From DUPU01 sp050952465 (lineage in GTDB: Bacteria > Bacillota > Dehalobacteriia > Dehalobacteriales > Dehalobacteriaceae), in the NCBI GenBank assembly GCA_050952465.1, contig JBMNKZ010000002.1:186001-250000 (forward strand): a DNA stretch of 64,000 nt. The letters run 5' to 3'. Numbering within the stretch: position 1 is the stretch's first letter; the number at the start of each line of letters is the position of its first letter. Positions 36,802 to 45,143 of the stretch are shown here, piece by piece. Under the pieces are notes generated by a model. It had not been told where the DNA came from, did not search any database, and saw only the letters and a list, made by a program, of their open reading frames with translations. Both the position numbers and the translations under genes were made by a program.

Positions 36802-37683
36802 TTAGCCTGCACTTAAAATTGCTTTCAATGTCATTCCTACCCCAGTCAAGATATCACTTCCCGAGGTACAACCTATCTCTATTACTTTCCTTACTTGATT
36901 TCGAAGCATTTCTTTGCTGGATTTTTTATTAACCAAGAAAAACAGCAAGCAATTTAACTCCCAAGAGTAATGACCTTCAGAAGCCTGATATAGATACTCT
37001 CTGCTAATATCTGTAGTCTTTTCATCTGCAATTTGCTGTGTTTTTTTCTGAATCAAGTTCATTTTCAGCCTATGATCCGGCCAGTAATTTAGAACCGCTA
37101 AACCCCCAAGTAAAAAATCGTCTCCGGAAGGGGTAAGACCTGGTCCTAAACCAATCATCTTTTCCATCCCCAAATATAATTTTTCATGATTTTTGTCTCT
37201 GATCCCTTCACACCATTCACTTAAAGGGAATAAAAAATGTTTAATTAAATTGTTACTTTTATTTACCCACAAACCGGCTAGTCCATCTAAATTAGCTTCA
37301 TTTTTTAATAAGGTACGTAATTCTTCATAGTTAAAACTAATCTCCTCCAAATCAGCGGACTCCGCCACGGAAAAAGGACTTGACAACCATTTTACAGTAT
37401 TAGTAAAATCAACATATAATAAGTCGGATATCACTAAACTGCCTTTGGTTAAATAGACGGTGTCACCCATTTCCAATGGTAGTGATTTGAAGTTTTCTTC
37501 CCAGTCTAAATTAATTCCTCCGGGAAGCTTTGAAACATTCTTTGTCGCTAGAGTGAGCAAGCGCTGATTAGGTAAAACAATATTTATCACCTGCTCAAAA
37601 ACAGAATGGATCTCTCCTATAAGATTTTTATCCAGATAGGATGCTGCGATATCCCCCATAAAATCAGCTTTAACAACCAGCAT
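36802..37683 (-). CDS. allH: AllH-like DUF2877 protein (oxamate carbamoyltransferase subunit)
   Basis: The product has 293 residues. GLGPGLTPSGDDFLLGGLAV is the DUF2877 signature, seen in E. coli YlbF/AllH. In E. coli AllF, AllG and AllH together form the oxalurate-to-oxamate carbamoyltransferase that yields carbamoyl phosphate; the neighbours here are the same trio in the order H-F-G. The frame is intact. No carbamate kinase gene is visible in the window to use the carbamoyl phosphate. Confidence 0.8.
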   Translation of the reverse strand: MLVVKADFMGDIAASYLDKNLIGEIHSVFEQVINIVLPNQRLLTLATKNVSKLPGGINLDWEENFKSLPLEMGDTVYLTKGSLVISDLLYVDFTNTVKWLSSPFSVAESADLEEISFNYEELRTLLKNEANLDGLAGLWVNKSNNLIKHFLFPLSEWCEGIRDKNHEKLYLGMEKMIGLGPGLTPSGDDFLLGGLAVLNYWPDHRLKMNLIQKKTQQIADEKTTDISREYLYQASEGHYSWELNCLLFFLVNKKSSKEMLRNQVRKVIEIGCTSGSDILTGVGMTLKAILSAG

Positions 37684-37750
37684 AGCTATTGCTCCACATC
37701 ATAAAGTCTTATTATAGGTGTAACATTAAATAGGTCGTTTGTTTAATTTG

Positions 37751-37793
37751 TTCTCAGGAGAGGTGACCGGGTTAAAATAACCTCTCCTAAGAA
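37751..37793. terminator. Hairpin between methyltransferase and allH genes
   Basis: TTCTCAGGAGAGGT and ACCTCTCCTAAGAA-type arms form a long stem around GACCGGGTTAAAATA. The T-run (37797-37803) follows on the plus strand rather than the minus, so it may be an attenuating or processing hairpin. It divides the island into two parts. Confidence 0.45.
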
Positions 37794-37808
37794 CAATTTT
37801 TTTAGGAA

Positions 37809-39176
37809 TTACTTAAAGTTTAAACCTAGCTGGGCAACTTCCTCTTTCACCTTGTTATAGGTATCTAGCCAATGTTTCTTCGGCACAACGGTTTTAATAT
37901 CATATACTTCCGGGAACGGCTGGCCAAAGTTGGGGTTATCAAATCCATGTTTATATCTTTCAAACAATTTCAAGACAATTTCATTAGCCTGCTCAGGGGT
38001 TAATTTTTGTTCAAATACTGCAATGGTTACTTCAGCAAAGAACCGTACTTCTAATCCACTACAATTAGGATAAACCCCATTGGTGGCACCAAGGGAATCA
38101 GTATGCAATGCACTGGCTTCTTGTGCTACAGCTAAAGCAGCAGTTTCAAAAAGAATTTCTTCCGTACCGGCTCCTGCTGTCGTCCAGGCATCAGCAAGTA
38201 AGGCGATGGGAGCGTTCTGGGCAAAAGCCCTTCCCACAATACTATCAACCCATAAACTTTCCTTCGTGCTTACGGAAACATATTTATTATGAATAGGATG
38301 GAGACAATGCATATCTACACCGTAAGCTGCAGTAGAAAGAATTACTGCTGCCGCTAGAACAACAGCTGCGCCTTCGGGACCACCGGCAAAACCGCCAATT
38401 ATTGGGTCAATTAAACTGGTAGTAAAGGCTGGGTACTCATAGCCGGTAACCACACGGGATAAGCGAACGTTATCGGTTTTTAACTCTGACAATACCGGAA
38501 TCATATGAGAATCACTGCCCCGCATATAACGTTCATTACAGATAGCTAATGTTCCTAATTCTGTGGCGCTGCTTTCACCTGCTGCATAAATATGCATGCC
38601 CGGTCTTCCGCCACGTTCCAAAGCTTCCCTTGCCCACAATAACTCCTGGCGAGTGGCTCTGATTTCTAACGGACCGCCGGTTTTTACATCCATGCCCTCA
38701 ACGGTAACTAAACCACCGGTAATCATAATATCCATTAATGGTTCTTTCACATAGGACAAGGTGATGGGAAAAAACAGTTCTTCCGGCAGGGGGGTACCCG
38801 GGCATCCACCACATACCGTCATGCGATGCCCATCATTAAATCTTCTGGCCCGCAATACCCTAGCATCTTTACCTTGACCTAAAATCATTTCTTGGGGTGC
38901 AGATTTTAAAGCAACCTTTAATTCATCCTCAGAAAATTCTATGACCCGGCTGGTATCAGTGCACAACATTCCCATTTCCAAAGCTAATTCCATTGCAGCT
39001 TTAAAGAGATTATCAGCCATTTCCACATCACCGGTAACAATGACATTAGGATCAAATTTGATGCCATACTCTTTGACCAGTTTTGATGTAGTCTTATAAA
39101 GCTTCATATCAAATTCATTTTCTTTCATATAGGTACCATTATCAGCTCTACGTAAAACTTCATAAATGTTTACCAT
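37809..39176 (-). CDS. MttB-family (non-pyrrolysine) corrinoid methyltransferase
   Basis: The product has 455 residues and resembles the trimethylamine methyltransferase (MttB) superfamily: a TIM-barrel with GGCPGTPLPEELFFPITLSY, RPGMHIYAAGESSATELGTL, and GGFAGGPEGAAVVLAAAVIL. There is no in-frame TAG, so it belongs to the pyrrolysine-free branch, whose known members demethylate glycine betaine, proline betaine or carnitine. The corrinoid protein gene lies 27 bases upstream. It should move a methyl group from a substrate to that protein's cobalt. Its place inside a purine/heterocycle island is unusual and points to an N-methylated substrate. Confidence 0.85.
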   Translation of the reverse strand: MVNIYEVLRRADNGTYMKENEFDMKLYKTTSKLVKEYGIKFDPNVIVTGDVEMADNLFKAAMELALEMGMLCTDTSRVIEFSEDELKVALKSAPQEMILGQGKDARVLRARRFNDGHRMTVCGGCPGTPLPEELFFPITLSYVKEPLMDIMITGGLVTVEGMDVKTGGPLEIRATRQELLWAREALERGGRPGMHIYAAGESSATELGTLAICNERYMRGSDSHMIPVLSELKTDNVRLSRVVTGYEYPAFTTSLIDPIIGGFAGGPEGAAVVLAAAVILSTAAYGVDMHCLHPIHNKYVSVSTKESLWVDSIVGRAFAQNAPIALLADAWTTAGAGTEEILFETAALAVAQEASALHTDSLGATNGVYPNCSGLEVRFFAEVTIAVFEQKLTPEQANEIVLKLFERYKHGFDNPNFGQPFPEVYDIKTVVPKKHWLDTYNKVKEEVAQLGLNFK

Positions 39177-39202
39177 ATCTTTCTCTCCTTTATTAGAAAA
39201 TG

Positions 39203-39856
39203 TTATTTTAGTTGCATTAATTCTTCAACGACCTTTACAGCTGCCCGAGCATCCCGACCATATCCGTCAGCACCTACTTGTTGAGCGTATTCTTGAGTTA
39301 CGGCACCACCGCCCATGATTACTTTAAATCGGTCTCTGAGTTTACGCTCTTCTAATAACTTAAATAAATCAACGGCAAAGGGTAATGAAGTAGTAAGTAG
39401 AGTAGATAGCCCAATGATATTTGCATTTACCTCAAGAGCCTTATCGATAATTTTATCGGCTTTCACATCATGACCCAGGTCATAAACCTTAAATCCGGAA
39501 ACGCTTAAAATAGTACATAAAATTTGCCGTCCGATATCATGAATATCTCCCTGAATATTTGCTACAACTATACCAACATTAGAACCAGTGGATACATTCA
39601 TCTTTTCAATCTCGGGCTTTAAGGTCGCCATGATTTTCTGCATAATCTCTGCGGCCATAATCAGTTCCGGCAGGAAGTATTCCATTAATTCAAATTTGTC
39701 CCCTACTTTGTTAATACCCTCGGTTAAAGCGGCTACAATTTTTAAGACATCGGTTCCCTCTGCTAATGCCTTATTAACTAATTTTTCCGTCTCTTCTTCA
39801 TTGATCGCGACCATACTGGCACAGATTTCTTTTAACAAAGTTTCTTCTTTTGTCAT
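39203..39856 (-). CDS. Corrinoid (B12-binding) methyl-carrier protein
   Basis: The product has 217 residues, with an N-terminal helical cap (VNKALAEGTDVLKIVAALTE, then GINKVGDKFELMEYFLPELI) and a cobalamin-binding Rossmann domain with GDIHDIGRQILCTIL, which carries the cobalt-ligand histidine (DxHxxG), plus GLSTLLTTSLP and GGGAVTQEYA. It is the methyl acceptor for the adjacent MttB-like enzyme. The methyl group would pass on to tetrahydrofolate or CoM through an enzyme not in the window. The start at 39856 follows AAAGGAGAGGG. Confidence 0.92.
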   Translation of the reverse strand: MTKEETLLKEICASMVAINEEETEKLVNKALAEGTDVLKIVAALTEGINKVGDKFELMEYFLPELIMAAEIMQKIMATLKPEIEKMNVSTGSNVGIVVANIQGDIHDIGRQILCTILSVSGFKVYDLGHDVKADKIIDKALEVNANIIGLSTLLTTSLPFAVDLFKLLEERKLRDRFKVIMGGGAVTQEYAQQVGADGYGRDARAAVKVVEELMQLK

Positions 39857-39940
39857 TTAATTCCCTCTCCTTTTTCAAATTTTGACTTTATGTTAACTTT
39901 CGCTTATGCACTATACTTAAATAACTTTTTTCACCCTGAG

Positions 39941-40402
39941 TTACTTTTTTGCTGCCCGCTCAACGGCGGAAATAATACTTTCATAACCGGTGCAGCGACA
40001 AATATGCCCACTAAAGGATTGGGCGATCTCCTCTTTACTGGGGTTAGGATTTCTCCTGAGTAAGGCCTTACCAGCCATCAACATGCCCGGGGTACAAAAA
40101 CCGCACTGCACTGCCCCTTCCTCTAAAAATGATTCTTGCAAGGGATCTAACTTGCCGTTTTTGCCTAAACCTTCTACCGTTTCCACTTCCCCATTATTTG
40201 CCTCGATTGCCAAGACAATGCAGGATTGGACAGGCTCACCATTGAGGATAACAGTACATGCACCACATTCCCCAATCTCACACCCTGATTTTGTACCGGT
40301 AAGTCCGATCTGGTCCCTTAAAAGATGTAATAAAGTCTGACTGGATTCCACCTGGCCTTCCCATTTTGCTCCGTTTACTGTCAGTTGAATATTATGCTTC
40401 AT
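39941..40402 (-). CDS. Molybdenum hydroxylase [2Fe-2S] subunit (CoxS/XdhC-like)
   Basis: The product has 153 residues. A plant-type ferredoxin half supplies Cys41, Cys46, Cys49 and Cys61 (SGCEIGECGACT), and the helical half supplies Cys100, Cys103, Cys135 and Cys137 (VQCGFCTPGM, HICRCTGY). It holds two [2Fe-2S] clusters and passes electrons from the molybdenum centre to FAD. Its start overlaps the FAD subunit gene by about 11 bases. It is the third gene of a large-medium-small trio of xanthine-dehydrogenase type. Confidence 0.95.
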   Translation of the reverse strand: MKHNIQLTVNGAKWEGQVESSQTLLHLLRDQIGLTGTKSGCEIGECGACTVILNGEPVQSCIVLAIEANNGEVETVEGLGKNGKLDPLQESFLEEGAVQCGFCTPGMLMAGKALLRRNPNPSKEEIAQSFSGHICRCTGYESIISAVERAAKK

Positions 40403-41288
40403 CCAATGATTCCTCCTCTAAACGGTACTCCAGAACAGATAGTTTATCCAAAGCCAGCTCCATTAAGATGCCGGCCATTTCCCTTTTGTACTCTGGCGTA
40501 GCCCGGATACTTGTTGCTCGGGGTGAAATAACTTGAGCAAATACTTTCTTCCCTTCCTTTACCCGGGAACGCACCAAGGGCCCTTGCTTTAAGATATCCT
40601 CCACCGGTTTTACGCGCACCGGAGTTGGTGACACGGCGCCGGCAGCCACCCGGATTTCCCTTGTCCCGTCGGAAAATTTAGTCCCGGCAAGAACCGATAC
40701 ACCTATGGCAGCCAGATCCATTCCTTTAATGCGGCCCCGCCGTAAATAGGTTGATTTAGTTCCTGGGAGCAGACTAGGTAAAATAAACCCTTTTACCAAT
40801 TCTCCGGATTCTAATGCTACCCGGCCAGGACCCAGCATGAATTCTTCTATTGGAAGAACGCGCAGCCCATTTTTACCGATCACTTCCACAGAAGCATTAA
40901 ATATCGCTAGTACCGAGCCTGTTTCTGCACCGGGTGACCCATTACATATGTTTCCGCCTAAGGTCGCTCTGACTCTAATCTCATAACACCCCATTACCGA
41001 GGCAGCTTCACTAAGGGCACTATAGTGATTAATAATTAGGGGGTTGTTGGCTAACTCTTTCATGGTAGTTAAACTCCCTACCCAAACACTTCCGTCATTA
41101 AGTCGTTTAATCCCTTTAAAATCAGGAAGTTCCTTAATATCAACCACTATTTTGGGCCTAATTTTGGCTTCTCTCATCTTTAAAATCAGGTCGGTACCTC
41201 CTGACAAGATGTATGCTCCTTCTTGTTGTAATAAGGAAACTACTTCCGTAACATCGGCCGGTTTAATATAATCAAATGACCTAAGCAT
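40392..41288 (-). CDS. Molybdenum hydroxylase FAD subunit (CoxM/XdhB-like)
   Basis: The product is about 298 residues with FAD-binding signatures ILSGGTDLILKMREAKIRP and RVRATLGGNICNGSPGAETG (contact with the flavin ring and pyrophosphate). It has the usual length for separate medium subunits. ATG at 41288 overlaps the end of the large-subunit gene by eight bases and has GGGGAGGTGGGTACAA before it; the frame runs to 41312 but that start lacks a site. It oxidises the iron-sulfur subunit and reduces an acceptor such as NAD or ferredoxin. Confidence 0.92.
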   Translation of the reverse strand: MLRSFDYIKPADVTEVVSLLQQEGAYILSGGTDLILKMREAKIRPKIVVDIKELPDFKGIKRLNDGSVWVGSLTTMKELANNPLIINHYSALSEAASVMGCYEIRVRATLGGNICNGSPGAETGSVLAIFNASVEVIGKNGLRVLPIEEFMLGPGRVALESGELVKGFILPSLLPGTKSTYLRRGRIKGMDLAAIGVSVLAGTKFSDGTREIRVAAGAVSPTPVRVKPVEDILKQGPLVRSRVKEGKKVFAQVISPRATSIRATPEYKREMAGILMELALDKLSVLEYRLEEESLDEA

Positions 41289-43668
41289 TTGTACCCACCT
41301 CCCCTTTTCCATCCTTTCTGCCGCTTTCTTTCAGCTTCTTAAGTATTGCCGCAGCATCCATAGGGAGGGTAAAAAAGTCAATCCCCAACGCATCATAGAT
41401 CGCATTGCCAATAGCCGGAGGGACTGAGCAACATGGATGTTCTCCTAATCCTCGAGCACCATAAGGACCATTTTCTAATGGGGTTTCTACGAAAATAACT
41501 TTCATTTCTTCCGGTATATCCAAGGAAGTTGGTACCTTATAGTCCGTAAGTCCGGCATTACGCATTTTTCCGTCCTTACCAAAGATAATTTTTTCCGATA
41601 AGGCAGAACCCATGGCCTGAACCATGCCGCCTATGATCTGTCCCTTCGCTGACATGGGATTAATTATTCTTCCGGCATCAATGGCAGTTACCATCTTTTT
41701 AACTTCCAGATCCCCCGTCAAAAGGTTGATTTCTACTTCCACCCCTTGGCAGCCGAAGGTCCAATCTGCAGCATTATTACCCATCCCGGTTTCTGGATCC
41801 AGATTGGTGATACCTTCAGGAACAAAACTCCCCGTGCCAATAATAGGATTACTACCGGCACTGCCGTCAGCATTGACGTAACCCAGAGCCAATTGGCAAA
41901 GGGGTATCCCATTTTGGGGCTGATCCTTGATAAATATCCGGCCGTCTTGATAACCCAATTCAGATGTTTTCACTTTTAATACTTCAGCCGCCGCCTGATT
42001 AGCTTTTTTCAAAAAGTCCTGGGCCGCCGCTACGATGGCATTCCCTACTGCCCAGGTACTATGGCTGGCTACAGTCTGCCATTCATATGGAGATACTTCA
42101 GTATCCACATAAGGAATTACCCCGATTCGGTCAACCGCTATGCCCAATGCTTCCGCGGCAATTTGCGCCATGGTAATGTATAATCCCTGTCCCATTTCCA
42201 CTGCTCCGATACTTACCGACACTGTTCCGTCTCCATGCATTTTAAGTACCGCAGAGGATTGAGCAAAGGAAGGCATGGAGGGGGATTTGTAGAAAGCAGC
42301 AATACCCTTTCCTCTTTTAAGATACCAAGGGGCAGCATTTGATCCCTCTGGTTTCTGGGGTTCATCTTTGCCTAACCCTAGTTCCTGAGCAGTTTTTTTA
42401 ATACAAAGCTCTAGGTTGCCATTATCTTCTCTCATAATTTGACCAATGCTGTTGGCCTTCCCGGCACCTAAGCAATTTTTAAGGCGAAATTCCACGGGAC
42501 TCATCCCCAGTTTCCGAGCAATAATATCACGCTGCCTTTCACAAGCCCAGTGCACTTCCGGGTGTCCATAACCGCGATAAGCACCTAAGGGAGGATTATT
42601 GGTATATACCCCATAAGAGTCAACATGAATATTTTCAATATCGTATGGCCCAACGGAATTATAACCGCAGCAAGTAACATAATGGATGCAGTAATCACTA
42701 TAGGCTCCCACGTTCCAATAAATGGTATTTTTCTCTCCAATAATTAATCCCTCTTTGTTAACGGCAGTTTGATAATGGCCTACCATCCCCCTGCCTAAAA
42801 CAGTACCCGTGAATACCTCTTCCCTTTCCAGCACTAAGCGAACATATCTTCCGGGAACAGCCCGAGCAATGATCGCAATCAAAGGCTCTACCGTAACTTC
42901 TGATTTTCCGCCAAATCCACCACCCAATGGGGGAGCAAATACTCTTACCTTATGGAGGGGAAGATCCAGCATGTCCGCAATAGATTGCTGCACCACAAAT
43001 GGCCCCTGGGTAGTTGACCAAATATTAATGCCATCTTCCGGGAGAAACTGGGCAATGGCCCCATGTGGCTCTAAAGCCACATGAGCATTAAGAGGAAATG
43101 TATATTTATTTTCTACAATCAAGTATGCTTCTTGGAAGGCCTTTTCCACATTGCCTTTTCTCAGCTTATAGTGGTGAATAATATTCGTGCCGACTGCCGG
43201 CCGCATATCCGAGCGGAGAGCATAATTTTCTTTATCTTCATGAATCAGGGGGGCATCAAGTTCCATTTGAGCTGATACTTCCGGATCAGTACAAGCTTTT
43301 AATGGTTCATATTCAACAACGATTTGGTCTAAGGCCAAAACTGCTGCTTCCTCGCTGTCCGCGACCACCGCAGCTACCGGCTCACCCATAAATCTGGTTT
43401 TTCCCTTGGCTAGCGGATATTGATCATTGACAACAAACCCAGTTCTTTTCACGCAGTCATCACCGGTTACAACTGCCTTAACCCCCGGCATTGCTAATGC
43501 CTTGGAAGTATCAAGATGCTTAATTAAGGCGTGGGCATGTTCCGACCTTAAAACTTTTGCGTACAACATACCAGGGAAAACCATATCTGCTAAAAACTTA
43601 GTTTGGCCAGTTATTTTACTTCTGCCGTCACAGCGTTTGATGCTTTTGCCAATATGCAAAAAATCCAT
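41281..43668 (-). CDS. Molybdenum hydroxylase large subunit (xanthine dehydrogenase family)
   Basis: The product is about 795 residues. Molybdopterin-binding text includes PPLGGGFGGKSEVTVEPLIA, LGAYRGYGHPEVHWACER, GAVEMGQGLYITMAQIAAEA, and near the end YGARGLGEHPCCSVPPAIGN, where the Glu in GLGE is the catalytic base. These enzymes hydroxylate aromatic or cyclic nitrogen compounds (xanthine, nicotinate, hydantoin-like rings) or aldehydes, and sequence alone does not fix the substrate. ATG at 43668 follows GTGGGGTATTGAAA. The trio order large-FAD-FeS and the purine-type neighbours favour an N-heterocycle. Confidence 0.92.
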   Translation of the reverse strand: MDFLHIGKSIKRCDGRSKITGQTKFLADMVFPGMLYAKVLRSEHAHALIKHLDTSKALAMPGVKAVVTGDDCVKRTGFVVNDQYPLAKGKTRFMGEPVAAVVADSEEAAVLALDQIVVEYEPLKACTDPEVSAQMELDAPLIHEDKENYALRSDMRPAVGTNIIHHYKLRKGNVEKAFQEAYLIVENKYTFPLNAHVALEPHGAIAQFLPEDGINIWSTTQGPFVVQQSIADMLDLPLHKVRVFAPPLGGGFGGKSEVTVEPLIAIIARAVPGRYVRLVLEREEVFTGTVLGRGMVGHYQTAVNKEGLIIGEKNTIYWNVGAYSDYCIHYVTCCGYNSVGPYDIENIHVDSYGVYTNNPPLGAYRGYGHPEVHWACERQRDIIARKLGMSPVEFRLKNCLGAGKANSIGQIMREDNGNLELCIKKTAQELGLGKDEPQKPEGSNAAPWYLKRGKGIAAFYKSPSMPSFAQSSAVLKMHGDGTVSVSIGAVEMGQGLYITMAQIAAEALGIAVDRIGVIPYVDTEVSPYEWQTVASHSTWAVGNAIVAAAQDFLKKANQAAAEVLKVKTSELGYQDGRIFIKDQPQNGIPLCQLALGYVNADGSAGSNPIIGTGSFVPEGITNLDPETGMGNNAADWTFGCQGVEVEINLLTGDLEVKKMVTAIDAGRIINPMSAKGQIIGGMVQAMGSALSEKIIFGKDGKMRNAGLTDYKVPTSLDIPEEMKVIFVETPLENGPYGARGLGEHPCCSVPPAIGNAIYDALGIDFFTLPMDAAAILKKLKESGRKDGKGEVGTNA

Positions 43669-43716
43669 TTTCAATACCCCACTTTCTGATACGTTGTAAC
43701 ATCCAAATAAATGGAT

Positions 43717-45117
43717 TTATAAGTTGCGTCCAATTTTGCTTTCATTTAATTTAGCATTATTTAATGTAGCTTTCTGAGCAATCCAGTATAGGATAGCGGT
43801 AATCACCAAGGTAGGATAAATAGCTCCAAAGGTATCTCCCATCGGTAAAGCCCTCATTACTAAACAGATAACAACACCCACGACCCAAACCGCAATACAG
43901 GTCCAGTTGACTCCATTGGAATACCAATAATCGCCGCCTACTTTTGCTGATTGGGACCAATCATAACGGCCTTTTCTCAGGACGAAGTATTCAATAATCA
44001 GAATAGCAAATAGAGGTGTGAGGGTTGCCCCAATATAATCAAGAAAATACATAAAGGAATCTAAGAAGCTGCCTACAATTAGGGGGACTAAAGAACCGAT
44101 CAGAGCAATGATGGCCACTACCCAAATAGCCGTAAAAGTTTTAATTTTGGGGAAAATATTTGCTGTGGACATTCCCGCAGCATAAATATTAATGGTATTT
44201 GTGGTTACAGTCGCCATAACCAATACCAAGAAAGCAACCCATCCCAACCCAAGGGAACCCATGATCGAAGACGGGTCAGAGGTATTCGGATCATACACAC
44301 CCGTAATCATGGTGGCTGCAATCACACCTAGAGCCCCGGTTAAAGCAAACCAGAAGAGTGAAACATTAGCCCCCAGAACCGGCGCAATGGTGGAAGTAGA
44401 TTTATTTCTAGCATAGCGGGTAAACTCGGCTATCGCCGGAACCCAACCAAAGGTGAAAGCAGCCAAAACATCCAGGGCGCGTCCAAAAGGCATGCTGATA
44501 TCGGTGGGCGGACGCCAGGCGGTTATTTGTTCCCAGGAAAAAGTTTTGAAAACTACAATTGTCATCCATAGAGTAAGAAAAATCAATAAAACAGAGGCTA
44601 CCCTTTCTCCGATTTTGATGGAGCGGGTTCCCCCAATAACGGTTAAAGCGATCTGCATCACGCTTAACAGAAGAATACCTATCACCATACCAAAAGTGGA
44701 TCCTGCTTCACCATAAGGGGCCCAGCCAAACATCCCTTGAAATAAGTAACTTAAAGAAATAGCCGCAATAAATGTATTTACCGCACACCACCCCACGAAT
44801 TGGATGGTATTAAGAGTTGAGGGAAGAACGCTGCCCCGAATACCGAAGGAAACCCGGGCAAGTCCCATGGTAGTTGTCCCTACCTTATAACCCATATATC
44901 CAATCAGAGCTAGAACTAGGTAAGCAATGGGGTTTGCAATCAATAATGACACAATTGCTCCGGAAAGGCCCAGGGCGGCGATAACACCTCCGGTGTACCA
45001 CGACCCGGTACAAGCATTTGCCCCCAGCCAAGTAGCAGTCATATCCCAAAAACCAAAGTGTTTATCCTCTATTGGCACCGCAATTTCAACTGGATATTCT
45101 TTAGTAGGCTCACTCAT
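43717..45117 (-). CDS. NCS1-family nucleobase/hydantoin permease (CodB-like)
   Basis: The product is about 466 residues with twelve predicted helices. Family signatures are TATWLGANACTGSWYTGGVI near the N-terminus, WCAVNTFIAAISLSYLF, and FTFGWVPAIAEFTRYARNKS. NCS1 carriers bring in cytosine, purines, allantoin or hydantoins by cation symport. ATG at 45117 with GGGGGTAAAAAA before it is preferred to 45135. The gene follows the cytosine-deaminase-like gene by about 26 bases; together they suggest uptake and first attack on the island's substrate. Confidence 0.9.
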   Translation of the reverse strand: MSEPTKEYPVEIAVPIEDKHFGFWDMTATWLGANACTGSWYTGGVIAALGLSGAIVSLLIANPIAYLVLALIGYMGYKVGTTTMGLARVSFGIRGSVLPSTLNTIQFVGWCAVNTFIAAISLSYLFQGMFGWAPYGEAGSTFGMVIGILLLSVMQIALTVIGGTRSIKIGERVASVLLIFLTLWMTIVVFKTFSWEQITAWRPPTDISMPFGRALDVLAAFTFGWVPAIAEFTRYARNKSTSTIAPVLGANVSLFWFALTGALGVIAATMITGVYDPNTSDPSSIMGSLGLGWVAFLVLVMATVTTNTINIYAAGMSTANIFPKIKTFTAIWVVAIIALIGSLVPLIVGSFLDSFMYFLDYIGATLTPLFAILIIEYFVLRKGRYDWSQSAKVGGDYWYSNGVNWTCIAVWVVGVVICLVMRALPMGDTFGAIYPTLVITAILYWIAQKATLNNAKLNESKIGRNL

Positions 45118-45143
45118 TTTTTTACCCCCTAACACATTTTACC

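Noticed and set aside
37809..39176. Pyrrolysine in the MttB-like enzyme
   Set aside because: The frame contains no in-frame TAG and is complete without one.
41624..43275. Several antisense frames within the molybdenum hydroxylase gene and other long genes
   Set aside because: They are shadows of strong coding frames on the other strand without starts, motifs or ribosome sites.
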